Assembly (NCBI RefSeq): GCF_016859285.1
Contig: NC_053417.1
Span: 13,760,206 to 13,824,205, forward strand
Length of the DNA stretch: 64,000 nucleotides
Direction: 5' to 3'
Source of the DNA: Xiphias gladius
Taxonomy: Eukaryota > Chordata > Actinopteri > Istiophoriformes > Xiphiidae
A program made the position numbers and the translations under genes. Below, one piece after another: positions 12,200 through 41,500 of the stretch (position 1 is the first letter of the stretch; every line of letters starts with the position of its first letter). The notes beneath the pieces were generated by a model. It was not told where the DNA came from and did not search any database. It saw only the letters and a program-made list of their open reading frames with translations.

Positions 12200-12651
12200 A
12201 GTATAATAACAAAACTGGTGATTGTGTGATACGAGCTCTGTGGAGGGTTTTTTCCACGTTCAGTTAATATCGCTTGATTAAACATAGTGTGTGCTTTGGG
12301 AGGTAAGTATCAACCGGTTTTAATCACAGTTTACTTATGATGAAGGTCATAATTAGAGTCTCAGTGTCTTTACCTTCACAAGCAAACTCGTGACCTTGCT
12401 GTACAACTGAACTGATGCCCAAAGTCATCTGACCTTTGCCAAACATTTGATTGTGCAGAAGTCAGTCAAAGGGTAATTCCACCAGAACATTTCTAACAGA
12501 AGATTTAGGTTGTTTTTCCTGAAAAAAAGACATTCCTAAGATTTTTTTCACATAAGGAGCTTGACAAGCTCCAAAAATTAAAATAATAATAATAATAATG
12601 ATAATAAAATAAAACAGAAATGTAATGTCATATTTTTGTGCACAAGATGGT

Positions 12652-13195
12652 TTGAAGGCAAGGCAAGTTTATTTATATAGCACCATTCCGACACAAGGCA
12701 ATTTAAAGTGCTTTACAGAGGCATAGAAATACATTGAAAATAAGACATTAAGAAGACTTTAAATCGTATTTAAAAGACAATAAAAACAAAACAAAACAAA
12801 AGCAGAAACAAGAACATAAATTGTTAAAGATTAATAAGAAGTTATGTATTTGATTTATTGGAAAGCCGCAGCAAACATGATGTTTTACACCCCGATTTAA
12901 ATGAGCTGACAGTTTTAGTAAACCTCAGGGATTCAGGAAGCTTGTTCCACAGGTGGGGAGCAGAGAAACTAAAAGCTGCTTCACCTTGCTTGGTTTTCAT
13001 CCTGGGAACACTGAGTAAACCTGTCCCAGATGACCTGAGGGGTCTGAATGCTTTGTAACGTACAAGTAAATCAGAGACGTACTTAGGCCCCAGACCATTT
13101 AGTGCTTTATAGAATACCAATAGAATTTAAAAATCTATCTTTTGACCGACAGTGCAGTGGTTTAAGTAACAGTGTAATATGCTTCACTTTCTAGG
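12652..13195 (-). mobile_element. L2-type LINE, 5'-truncated 3' end
   Basis: Read on minus, an open stretch at 13120-12842 shows the conserved C-terminal end of L2/Rex-type reverse-transcriptase ORFs: FYKALNGLGPKYVSDLL, FRPLRSSGTGLLSVPR and FSAPHLWNKLPESLR. It is followed by the usual 3' UTR ending in GGTGCTATATAAATAAACTT. Upstream sequence to about 13195 matches the preceding part of the ORF but is decayed. Only the last tenth or so of the element remains, as expected for incomplete reverse transcription. Confidence 0.75.
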
Positions 13196-13227
13196 TGAAA
13201 GAAAATTTCTTCTTGAAAGAAAACTTG

Positions 13228-13278
13228 TGTGACCTCACAGTTATTATGATTATGATTATGATTGTGATTATTATTATT

Positions 13279-13311
<33 letters not shown>

Positions 13312-13352
13312 AGTATTATTATTGATATTACAAGTATTATTATTACTATTAA
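13228..13352. repeat. (ATT/AGT)n simple repeat
   Basis: Interrupted trinucleotide runs (TTATGA, TAGTAG, TTATTA types). Confidence 0.7.
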
Positions 13353-13446
13353 CAAAAGGGGTAAAATGAATTATAGGTGGATTTCAATACAAAACAATAA
13401 ATCAGTAGCAATATTATGAGCCATATGAGTATTATATTTCCTTAGA

Positions 13447-13640
13447 CATAGGTGGAATGTAAATAAGTACATTTACTAAAGTACTGTACTTAAGTACAGT
13501 TTTGAAGTACTTGAAAATATTGAAATATTGTACTTTTTACTTCATTACATTTATTTAAAAGCTGTAGTTATTATGTACAAAACCTATGATGAGCTTATAA
13601 AATACAATATATTTGTTATGGATGATTCTGTTCGAAATAA
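13447..13640. repeat. Dispersed teleost repeat, TACTTAAGTAC family, copy 2 (partial)
   Basis: It shares the core AAGTACTGTACTTAAGTACA and the downstream TTTTGAAGTACTTG / TTACTTCATTACATTTATTT phrases with copies 1 and 3. The other end is not recognisable. Confidence 0.55.
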
Positions 13641-14097
13641 AAAGGATTTTTTAAATGAAATTAATTTTTGGATTTTGATCAAGCTTCTTAAAAGTCACTG
13701 AGCATTTTGTTATTCTTTGTTCACACCACAAGCCATTCCCCTGCTTCTTTGCTTTGTGTACTGTTGTTATCAGATAACCCTGCCCAATAAACCTCAATTC
13801 ACACCTTTGGAAAACCCATGGAAAATTTCCGTATCAATGTTAAACAGCAGCTCTGGATATCAGATCTCCTGATCTACATATCAGCACAATAAGTGTGCAC
13901 TATATCTGCTCAAATACAAATATACTTGGTTTTAAGGTAAAAGTCTCTATGAAAATATTCTCCTGTTTCTAACAAAAGTTTTCAATGTTCATTTGTTTAG
14001 GTAGATAAAAGGCAATTTATAACCATATCATGTATTTCTTATCTCCATCTGATACATGATGTCAGGTTTTGTGGAAGGGCATAACCTTAATATGCTG

Positions 14098-14104
14098 TAT
14101 ATAA
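14098..14104 (+). promoter_or_regulatory. TATA box of the pepsinogen gene
   Basis: TATATAA 55 bases upstream of the pepsinogen ATG, placing the start site near 14130 with a roughly 30-base 5' UTR. A strong TATA box and short leader fit a highly expressed gastric chief-cell-type gene. Confidence 0.7.
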
Positions 14105-14158
14105 GGGCTGGACTTGTGACTGGAACTTCACTCCCCTGAGTCCAGCAACAAAATCAAC

Positions 14159-17249
<3,091 letters not shown>

Positions 17250-17372
17250 TCAAATAAGACACCAGATGAAATGTCTATTTCCCTGTAGGGGCTTGTGTGA
17301 TTGAAGATAAAAAAAATTGGTGCAAACGGGACATTGTGGAAAATATAGATGTGAACATGTTGTAGCCTTTGC

Positions 17373-17378
17373 ATTAAA
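17373..17378 (+). terminator. Pepsinogen poly(A) signal
   Basis: ATTAAA variant 124 bases past the stop codon. No canonical AATAAA is closer. Confidence 0.45.
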
Positions 17379-17399
17379 GAAATTACAGCAACTACAACA

Positions 17400-18265
17400 T
17401 TTTGTGTATTTTTGTGTGTGTGTCAGTCTGCCTGTGGTGCCTACAACCAAGAGCATATACTGTTTCAGTACAGAAAAACATCTTTTACAACATCTTTCGT
17501 CACGGTAGTTTTGTGCTCCTGTATTGCACTGAAATGTCACAGGAATAAGCATCAGCCCAGTCTGTTCATTAATTCGCTCTTCAGAGAAACCTGATCTTTT
17601 ATAGATGATACACAAAGGACAGCCTCAAGCTTTTTTGTGTAAAAGAAGAACAAGCCGAGAATAGAATATCGAGCGGCTCTCAGGATACGAGAGGGCCAGG
17701 TGAGGCCATAATGTAGAAGAAGCTGATGAGGACAAACATTGATCTAGGAAAAGATAACCTGATGACATGATCTGACAACTCTGCTGCTACAGTATCTCAC
17801 CCTGTGAACAGGAGCAGCACTGAAAAAGTCTCAAACCCAGAGAAAACCACAAGGAAAGCAACACAAACTCACCAGATTTCACCAGATTATGTGCATTATC
17901 ACGAGAGCTTGTTTCTTTAATGCCATTCTCATTTCATAAATTCATAAATTTGGGGAACTCAAAACTGACAAAAGTTCAAATAAAAACAGCAGAGGACAAG
18001 ATATCCTGTCCCTTGTATGGTTCAGGGTCCAAAAAATGCTGGACCCTTCATTTCCCATGATACAACCACATGAATTTTTGTTAGATCCTCCCTGCCTGGT
18101 AAATATGTTTCCAACTCCACACAGGCTAAGTAGTGCTAACCATGAACTAGCATTTATGTGTAAAAATTATGAGTTTTTAAAGGAGTTCCCTTTAAAAGGG
18201 CAGTGGTGTAACTAATAAAATGAGTCCCAATTAATATCAGAAACTAACTACACTTCCACATGAAT
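17400..18265. other. Convergent gap between pepsinogen and the Ig receptor
   Basis: No gene. It should include the Ig receptor 3' UTR; a minus-strand ATTAAA at 17916-17921 is a candidate poly(A) signal. Short frames at 17250-17615 are chance. Confidence 0.4.
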
Positions 18266-19724
18266 TCACCGGTGGATTGCCAGTGTTGAGTACTCCACCA
18301 TCTCAGTATGCTCTGTGTCAGGGGCTCCCGCTGCTGTTTTGGGCATCCTCAGGTTTGCATACACCTCTGTGGGTTTCTGGTGAGCCCTGAAGTCCACTGT
18401 TGTGTAGACTACGCCCCCCATTTCCTGGGGGAGAAAAACTTTGTCAAGAGACAGTGTTGAAGAGGAAGTTTGAAGCATAAACATTCAGTCTGCTTTTAAA
18501 AACAGGTGACAATGAGTCACAGAGGCTTCATGTTCTCTTTTTCGCACCTACCGGGGCCTCTAGTTTCAGTGACTCACACAGAGTTTCTTCACATTTGTCT
18601 ACAAAGTAATAAAACATCATGTTGGTTCCATTTACACATTTTTTAAAAAATGCAGAATTTTTTTTCAGAAACTGACCAGATCATGAGTTGGAGGAAGCTG
18701 CTTACCTGACTGTTTACGATTTGCCTTTACTCTGAAGCAAACAACACCAAAAACCGAGGTGATCAAAATCATCACTGTAATGGACACAGTGACAGCTAGG
18801 GGCAGGCCAAAACTCCAGGGGAGTCTGGAAACGAGATGGGACACAGAATTCAGATAAACCATTATTTCTCTTCGGTCAAACAGCATTATATATGGCCCGT
18901 GAACTACGAAAAATTAGTAATCTACAGAGATAATACCTGGGCCTGTTGCTGTGGTTCTGTGTCAAAAAAGGCCCAGTGGAGTCTGGGAGTGTTGTGGAGG
19001 TGCTGATATCTTTGATGGTTGTTGTCAGTGGAGGGTGAGACTGACTGTGGCGACTTGAGGCCTCTGCAAAATCTAAGAATATCACATAAACTTCCTAAAT
19101 TCATGGCTAGAGTTAAAAATTGTATTTCTTCTTTCCAAACGACGGGGGGGGGCTACACTGAAACACTATTTTGTGAATTAACATTTATCTCACAAAGCTG
19201 CTATAATGCAGTTTTTGCTCAAGCATTATTGGACACACTAGAGGCTATTGCATAATACACATTTTAACATCACATTAATGAAATAGAATACTTACCTGAG
19301 ACCTCGACATAGTAGTCATGGTAGATATGGCTTCCCAGCACAATACATCTGTAGTAGCCTCGATCCAAAGACCGCACATTTGATATTTTGAATTCAATCC
19401 AGCCGTCATTCTCAGTTTTTGTAACTCTTCCTTTCAGTATTTCACAGGTGTATCCTGTGCTATCCAGCAACTTGAAACAACCTCCTGGATAGAGTTTACA
19501 GCAGGACTTGTTGTGACTATTGTAAAATGAAGGGAAGTTGATTCTCAGCAAAATGTGGTCAGACTCCTCAGTCTTCTGCTGCCCTTTTAGATGAGGGATA
19601 TCTGGAAAACAAACATTTCTGATCAGTATGTCGTTACAGGCATAGGAAAACATAAAAATGAAAAATTTGGTATATGTTTTTTCATCATACCTAATAAAAG
19701 AAGAAAGAAATAACAAAACTTCAT
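18266..19724 (-). CDS. CD300/CMRF35-like inhibitory Ig receptor
   Basis: Six exons on the minus strand, all in phase: 19691-19724 (signal, MKFCYFFLLLL), 19296-19601 (V-type Ig domain), 18937-19063 (Thr/Ser/Pro-rich stalk), 18706-18824 (transmembrane), 18552-18598 and 18266-18424 (cytoplasmic), total 263 residues. One domain per exon with a phase-1 Ig exon is typical of the CD300/pIgR family. The domain keeps the F-strand DRGYYRC and the extra cysteines of CD300-like folds (KSCCKL, GGC, YTC). The usual B-strand cysteine position reads RINFP, so that cysteine is absent. The transmembrane run is SFGLPLAVTVSITVMILITS. The tail has ITIM-type motifs VVYTTV (Y218) and VEYSTL (Y256), plus EVYANL (Y233), predicting SHP-1/SHP-2 recruitment. 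No charged transmembrane residue is seen. The orthologue among the many fish relatives cannot be named. Confidence 0.82.
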
Positions 19725-19759
19725 CTTCAATGTAATGCTCACTGAGTACCCGCACTTTT

Positions 19760-20320
19760 ACCCACTATTTTAGAGGATCTGAGGCTCCTCCTTGCCATGG
19801 AAAGAGGAAGATGTCACTTCATCAGCTGGAGAGAACAAACTGCCAGCCCTCTGAGCAGTGTGGTGGCCCACTCCTGATATATTTCATTTTCAACTTATTT
19901 TTGAAGTACATGTTAACTGTTTCCATAATGCTGATATACAGATAGTGGACAAAGGGACAGGAAAGAACATTTTTGAGGTTGTAGTGTGTAGTGTAGTTCA
20001 TTTGCATTACATTGTTTATGTATTTCTGTTATTGCTTCAAATCCATATACCGTTCTCTTGCAAAAATGTTGCACATACTGCAATTTTCCATTTGACACAT
20101 TGTGATGCAATATTACACCAAAAACTACACCTCACAAAGCTGTAGCAATTAATTTCTGAAAAAAAGGTGTAAGCAGCATGATTGCACTGGAATGAGTTTG
20201 TTTTAATGTCTGCTGCAATACTTTAGAATATAACAATATATTATAAATACCTTGCAGATATAAAAATCATTCAAGTAAGCTCTGAACATTTATGGACACA
20301 TTAGAGAATATACACAAAGT
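19760..20320. other. Gap between the Ig receptor and ZNF335 3' end
   Basis: AT-rich with no recognisable gene or repeat. It would include the Ig receptor promoter just upstream of 19724. Confidence 0.35.
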
Positions 20321-20333
20321 TTACACAAAGTGA

Positions 20334-20339
20334 TTTATT
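20334..20339 (-). terminator. ZNF335 poly(A) signal
   Basis: AATAAA on minus, about 600 bases past the ZNF335 stop, defining a 3' UTR of roughly 20315-20935. Confidence 0.55.
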
Positions 20340-20935
20340 TGGTGTCAGCTTTCAGCTTATTAAACACTTCATATTCACCAAATCAAAACATATCCTCCAT
20401 TATGGAACAGAAGACAAATGCAAAAGGTATGTACATTTTAATATTCAGTAAACACAAGTTCGTGGTGTTCTAACAATAAACATATCTTACAAATCAAAAA
20501 TAAACACTCCCTATTCATTCACTCCATTTGAAAACTAAAGTGTTTAGATGCTCAGTATATTTTCTAAAACACGATATAAGCCACTGTAAGCGATTTGTTT
20601 TAATTTTCTTTGATAACATTGTCTTGCAAATCGAAGCAGTTGAGGCACATAAACAAAAATCATTTTTAATAGTTACAGACCAACTCTTAAATGCACAGCC
20701 CCTATGATTAAGTTAGAAGCAATGGGTGCAATAATCTGAATTTACAAAAAGCTGTCGATCTTATTAAACAGTGCAACTTCCCCCCAAGCAGATGATGCTG
20801 TGGAGGATATAACGCTTTAGTTCACAGCCAGCTGAATGCATAAATAAGTTGAGGTCACTGTACTTGTCAGCTCATAGTGGTTTGTATTGGTCCTGGTCGG
20901 CGCAGGTTTGTACCCCAGTAGCTTTAAACAGTCGT

Positions 20936-30816
<9,881 letters not shown>

Positions 30817-31779
30817 AACTATCCGCAAAAATGTAACATGAATTTAATACCAAATTTTAAGTGTGTGCCTTACTTAAAGCATGCCTTAAGTAGCATAACT
30901 GCAATTTCATTGTGCTGAAAATGAATACAACTGATGTCTAGTTCCTTGGTTGCTTGCCCTAGGACACCCCCGTTTGTCATTAGTGTCAAGAGTGTTTGCA
31001 CAACTTAATATATGTTATGGTCCCAGCTAATTTGTCATCCGATAAACAGAAAAGTATAGAATGTCTTCTAAAACAAATTTTAAAAGCCTCGAGACTTGCA
31101 GATATCCTGGATGGAATAACAGAGGAAGTTTGACAAACTTTGTCAACTTTGATCAAGAAAAGATAAATAACACTGGAGAAGGTCACTTAAGTGGTCAAGG
31201 GACTTGCTATTTCTGAAGGCTATTGTGTATGTTGCCTATCTGTCAATACTTATGAAAGAAAGGCAACCAACTGGAAGTTAACTCTCGTTTTTGTGGTCGT
31301 TTCCCTGTTGTCAAGGTCACTTTGATTTTTGTGTTTCCTTATAGGGTCTTTTATGTTTCTTATGTTGTACCAATGATGGGTTTGTACGGATGTAAATTCC
31401 CTCATATCAGTGGAGTACATATGGAAACAAAGTTACTGTCCAAAGGTAGAAGGTAAAAAGTACATTCATTTTGTGTTTTGTGTTTTCTCTACCTCATCTA
31501 ATGACTGTGAATGCAGGTCATTAGCTCTTGAGTATTTCATATTTGGCAGTTTTCCTATTTTGATTTCCATAAAGAATGTTAAGTTCGTTATCCATCGCTT
31601 AGTGGTAAGCGACAGTGTATATAACGGTGTTTATTTCGGGAAACGTAAGACACACAAGTCTGCACGGGTCAGCATTAATGCATGTCGTGTCTGCACACAA
31701 TAACTAGCTGAATCAAGTGTTTTCCCCTTAAGGATGTTAACGTTGGTATGAATTAAATCTTGCCCCTTGTTATACTTGT

Positions 31780-32400
31780 AACATGACAACAGCTTTTGAT
31801 ATCGGTAAAGTTATTCAGAAACTTGATGCCAACGGGAACTAACGTTAGCTCCCGACGAACCAGCACAGCTAACGTTAGCTTTTAGCTGGCTGACCAGCTT
31901 TGTTTTCAGGTCACTATCGCGTTCTACGCGGCTGCAGAAACATATATAAAACATCTCCCACTCGTGATATAATAGTTGGAGGGGTTGAAGAGAATAACAT
32001 ATTTCAATGTAGAGCGTATCATTGATGTAGCCAAGTCGACATATGAATGTAAAAGCCTTCAGAACGACGTGTGGTAGCCGTTTTATACGGGCCTAGCTGC
32101 CCTTCACCCTGCCTGCTCCGCATCGCCATTTTACACCAGGCAGCCCCTTTTACACTCAGGCATTCTGAGAGCTCTACTGGGGACCTCGAGGGCCTCAGCT
32201 GCGGCAGACCGCCCAAATGCTCTCCCTGAAGAAAATGAAAATATTTTCCTTCTCCGACACGACAATCTCCACCCTTTTTTCTTACCTTATATTTTCGAGT
32301 AGAAAGGTATCCTTTAGTGCAGAGGCGCTAAACAGAACAGAAATTAGTAACCGATAATTGTTGCCTCATTCTAGTCGGGCGCCATGAGTATCTCCTTGCT
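31780..32400 (-). promoter_or_regulatory. ZNF335 promoter and noncoding exon 1
   Basis: CpG-enriched stretch. A noncoding first exon ends at 32286 with donor AAG|GTAAGA; the next exon starts at 30818, two bases upstream of the ATG (30816). Near 32375-32405 the minus strand has an ETS-type ACAGGAAGC and a CATGGCGCC motif, fitting a TATA-less housekeeping promoter. The first intron holds two copies of the palindromic CTAACGTTAGCT-type word at about 31835-31880. Confidence 0.5.
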
Positions 32401-32419
32401 TCCTGTCCGTGCAACCGGA

Positions 32420-33940
32420 TCTTATTTAATATTTTTGTTGTAAAACTTACCCATTGTCTAATCAAACATTGATATGTTTACCAATTTTAACAATATGTAT
32501 TTACCGATAATTTGGTCGTTACATGTTGCTCCAAAAATTTGGTAAATGAGATGTTTATAAACACTTCGTGGACTATTGTTTTTAGAGGAAGGCGCATTAC
32601 GCAAATGGGTGCGGAGTGATATGCATCCGCTGGTCTCAAGAGACAGAGACAGAGGCAGTTTAAACTTATAATAATCTATACAACTAAAAATACATTGAAT
32701 TACATTTCTATAGCACAGGCCGTGGTGTATAAATGTGTGTGTTTGTTCACAAAAAATTTGCAGTGTAAATTCGTTGCATGAATCACGTACCAATAACATA
32801 CCGGCTGGATCTTATTGGCACTTAAATGTATGTAGAATAGAAAAACAACGGGGAACAAAGGAGTAACAAGTTGCCACTTTAAAGGAAAGAAGAAGGGTTT
32901 TTTTTTTTTTTTTTTTTTTTAAAAATACTTTTAAAAATATATATATATATTTAAATACTGGATATCTGTGGGGTACAGTACTGGGAAACAAAACTTTGGG
33001 AAAAAATGATGTTAACAACCTTGTTTTTCCTGTGTAATCAAAGAGTGAAAAGGGGAGAACAGCCACGTATATACACTCATTTGACACTTTTATTAGAACC
33101 ATTTAGCTGAAACTAATGCAGTCTAACACAACAGTCCTGCAATAAATCTGACCTTCAAGAAGGTTATAATATTCAGAATATAATGTTCTTGAATTTGTGT
33201 CTTCTTCTTCATTGTAAGATTTGAAATAAAGGCAAGTTAAGAAATGGGTCTGTACTTTTTAAAATTTTTCAAGCAGGCAATGCTCGTCCAGCAACTCACA
33301 ACAGGTACACAAGTGTGGCAATCAAACATTCCTATCTCAAATACTCAACTATGATAGACTTCTATTGTCATTCAACGGGGAAGAACTATAATAAAGTAAT
33401 CTAATAATAAAAAATATGTAGGTGGATCAAACATGGTTAATCTTTAGTGAGGAACCTAGTAATTATCAATTTGTTTGATTACATACTTAGAATAAGGTAT
33501 ATGGGCTGTAATTTAATATGTGACTATTCTTCCCTTTTTATAACTTTAATTACACAGTAAGAATGAGGTTAACACCATTTTCCAAAACATTAGTTTTGTT
33601 TCCCAGTAGGCTACTGTACCCCATATAGTTACCCAGTATTTATGAAAAATATCAAATATGAAAATATTTACAAATATACTTAGAGCATAATTTATTCCTG
33701 CACAAATGTCCTGTTGTTACTCCGTCGTTCCCCACTGTCATGTTTTCTTCCCCCGTACCTACATTTATGTACCAGTGGGATCCAGTAAGAATTTTATTGG
33801 TACCTGATTTTTACAATGAAATTACAATGTAAATCGCTGCTATCGGAGTGTTGATTCAAATATTGAATAACAGACAGTGTGGGTATGAAAAAAAATCCAG
33901 TAGCTATCACACATTTTCGTGAATGAGTGAGACAGCTGAC
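32420..33940. other. Intergenic between MMP9 3' end and ZNF335 promoter
   Basis: AT-rich, with a poly-T tract and (TA)n at 32898-32952. No coding signal. Confidence 0.4.
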
Positions 33941-33964
33941 AGTTGTAGGTAGTTCTCATGGAAT

Positions 33965-33970
33965 GTTTAT
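33965..33970 (-). terminator. MMP9 poly(A) signal
   Basis: AATAAA on minus about 500 bases past the MMP9 stop codon. Confidence 0.5.
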
Positions 33971-34468
33971 TGCATTTAAAGTTAAAACTTAATTACAAAA
34001 CATATCAGTCTCATAAATAATTTCAGTGAAGGAGACATGCATTGTCTTCCAGTGCAAGTAATGGGCTTTGAAGCCATTTTCAGAAATACACAAATACAAT
34101 TATACAAAACAAATAAGCTTTAGGACACAAAAATAATATTAGATATTACTATAAATACCAAAAATAACCTAATACTGTTAAGAGTCTGAACCTGTCAGAC
34201 ATAAAGAAATTATTCAGCAAATCTGGAATATGATCCAGATAGCTTTTGAGAATATTATAAAATGTGGTTATTGTCTCAAATTGTAGGCCACCATAACATC
34301 ATATCATATCAGTTCACAGGTTATCGGACAGAATTTGCCAACATCAATGATGGCCAATTATTTACATCCCAGATAGCGTACACATCATACAACAGGCACT
34401 GCACACAAATACTGCATCACATTCTCCCTGACATCCGATTTCAAGCTCATCCCTGTGCGTTCATCTCC

Positions 34469-38343
<3,875 letters not shown>

Positions 38344-38566
38344 GATGAGATCTACTGTGGACTGCTGCAAAATATAACAACAAAAAAACAATCTACTAAG
38401 AGCCTTGCAGTGAACAAGTGCTCAGTTAGCCAAAAGAAATTTAAAAGCTTCTCCCCTGATGATCCACGGTGTTTGTCGTTCAGTGTTGGTTTTGCTCTTT
38501 GTTTTGACTGGTGCCTCCTGTTGTTGTCTCTCTGCTCTGTGCCCTTGGTTGGGGTTGTGGACCTTG

Positions 38567-38593
38567 TATTTATGCAGGATAACTTCTTAGTCA
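38567..38593 (-). promoter_or_regulatory. MMP9 core promoter: TATA plus AP-1-like site
   Basis: On minus, ATAAATA (38567-38573) is preceded upstream by TGACTAA (38587-38593), one base from the AP-1 consensus. A TATA box with a nearby AP-1 element is the known layout of inducible MMP promoters. The start site would fall near 38540. An acceptor-like TTTTGCAG at about 38365-38372 suggests the leader could be spliced before the ATG. Confidence 0.45.
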
Positions 38594-41500
38594 CTTCAGC
38601 TCGTCCCCGCCTACCACCAACCTCAAACCTCCCACATACATCTTGACAGACTGTCTGGTTGAATGGACATGGGGAATTTCCAAAATATCCACATTTAGCT
38701 TTACTTAACAGCTGATGAGTGGTTCACTAATTGTTCTTTTCTGGAGACTTTTCAAGCTGGAAGGGTGTGGTATTGGGTTAACAATGGTAGCGGTGGATAA
38801 GGCCAATTATGGAAAATTATTATGGTTGCATCCATGTTACGTCAAATAATGGATGCTGCCTGCAAACCCACACAAGTGATTAACCAAATGACAAATTACT
38901 TTGAAAGCTCTTAAAGTTTCTATGATCTTAAGCATTTACATCATAAAAGCTGGTATAAAAAACCTTTAGGAAATAACCAAAAGAGAGCTTAAACACAGTT
39001 TTTAGATGCTCGGTGTGCATTGTTGTTGTCATCCTTTAATTTCTCATCTTTTAAAACAACACACTTATCATGGGACCCAGCCAGACACTTCTGTTATTTC
39101 TATGCTTAAAGCAGTGATATATAAAAAAGCTTTGGTTCCACTTTTTTCATAAATAGAAATTTCCTCTTTATCTAAAGTTGTATACTGAATGAATTGTCAA
39201 ACTAGGTCAAGCTAAAAGAAGATTCTCACAAATGTTTTTTTGTTTTATTTTCTAAGATGGTAAACCTTTAATTTTCTGTATTTCCCAAATTAAATGTTTT
39301 AAGTTTTCTGTGACAAATGACTGAGGTGCTGAAAAAATTCCCACGCATTTAGATTTGATACTTTGCAGTATTGCAGTATTGTTGTTAGCGGGCTTTTCGG
39401 GAACTACCTGCTTCATCATCACTATACACTGTTGCTGATGCAACATCTCCACTGGCATCATTCCCAAAAATGGCCCAGTTCATTAGCAATAACCTCTATG
39501 TCTCATTTGGTAATGTGTAACCAAATGTTTCTGTATTTTTTCTACAAAGAGGATCTTAGTTCTCTGTTGCACATGCACATCCCAGCTCCAAAAAACAAAA
39601 CAAAATAAAACAAAACAAAACTCAAACATCTTTACTGTTGTGTTGGCTAATCTGTACATTTGAGAGTACCAACTATGTGCAGTTGTGTGTGTATGCTGGG
39701 TATATGTTGATATTTTGGGGCGTGTGAATATTAAGGTGTTGTGGGCAAGGATGTGTCTCAGCCAGCATATCATGACTCACTACGTTCCCATGTAAATGGC
39801 CAGAGCTGCAAATAAGGGGCTTATATAGTTTCTCCACTAAATTTTCAGAGGCAGGAAATTAACAATTCTTTTTAACTGATATGCCATGTCAATATACTCC
39901 ATGTGAAGTAGAAAGTGCATTTCCTGGCCAAGCCCTTATAGAATAATGTTTTTCCAAAATCATACAAGTGGCTGCAACTGCAACAGACTTACTTAATTTG
40001 GAGAATTGTAATGAATTAAGTGCACATCCTCTCTCTTGTGACTTGCCTTTAATGCTAAATCAAATTTTTTACCTGTTAATTTCCTATTGAAGAAGTGGTA
40101 TGGCTTGATGAGCTGGCGTATCCTCCCACGTATTTGAGTTTATGGTTTCCTGATGTGGTTGATACATCACACATTTTGACACATTGACACTCCATTTGCT
40201 AACATGATGTTGAAGTCTCTAGGAAATGTTATTACACCATCTCATTAAGTACTTCTGCTTTGTTTATGATGTTATTTCTCTTACTTCTGATTTTATCACA
40301 GAGAGCTGAAGCCATGGTAATACACATCTTTTGCATAGTTAGATCACTCTGTGTACACAGGTGCCATAAGGTTTTATACTATCATGTACTGTATGTTCCC
40401 AATCCTGTTAACACACATACCTCTACAGATTTTGACAGTGATACTGACAGGTCAAAACACATTTGGTTTTAAGAGGGATTCAAAATCGTAATTTCCTTCC
40501 CTTTGCTGACTCTTATCTTATATGAACATTATTTACGTGATATTCTTGACAACAAACTCAAAACAGTGTTCCTGAAAAATAGTAAATGTAATTCTGCACA
40601 AAAAATGTCCGTGGATTCCAATGAGCATAGATGTTTATGAAAGACATTTGGTTAACAACCACAAAAAAAGAAATCCCAGCTACGGTGTACTTACATTTTG
40701 CAATTCAAATTCTAAACCTTTTTTTTTTTTTCTCAAATAAGTTATGTTTCATTCAGACTAAAGCAAGTCTATCCAGCTTCATACAGAACGCTCAACACAA
40801 GCCCTCTTTCATTTGATACAAGTTTATTTCTGTTTATATGTGTCTCCTCAGCAGATCCCCAGGCCTCCCTTGAAAACATCTGCAGCTAATTTCACATGGC
40901 GTCAAAGCCTTAATGAATATGGCTCCATGTATTTTAACAAATGCCACATTTCATTTGCTTTTTGCCACTTTGCTCCCAGAAAGACGTCTGGCACAGAACC
41001 TTTGAAAAATACACATTTTTATGTGGCGTTCTTCCCAAAATGTCCCTCAGTCACAGCACAGGCTTTTTGCACACACCATGCAACTGTATGAGGTGGCCAA
41101 CTGCATCATCAGAGAACTGGATAATATCATAGTGAGACCGTCACTGCTTACGTAAGCGGTATCTTTATGATTACGTTAACAATATAGCACCAGAGTAATA
41201 CTGAAAAGTCGACATTTTTTCTGGGGTTGATAAAACACAGACAGAGGCAGAACACTACAAAACACTACTGCATATGACAGACATGGTCTGAATGTTGGCA
41301 TTTCAAGGTCAGTAATTGCTCAGGGTGAAAACTCTTATGTGTGGAGCTTCACATATGATGTAGTGTATTCCCACCAAAACTCAATGTATTTTATGCCCTG
41401 ATTTTCTTTAGCTGACCTAGATTTTTCTGTGGTTATATTTGAGTGCTGTACAGCAAGTTTTGTAACTTTGTTCTTAATTATGAAATACCCTGTTTGGTTG

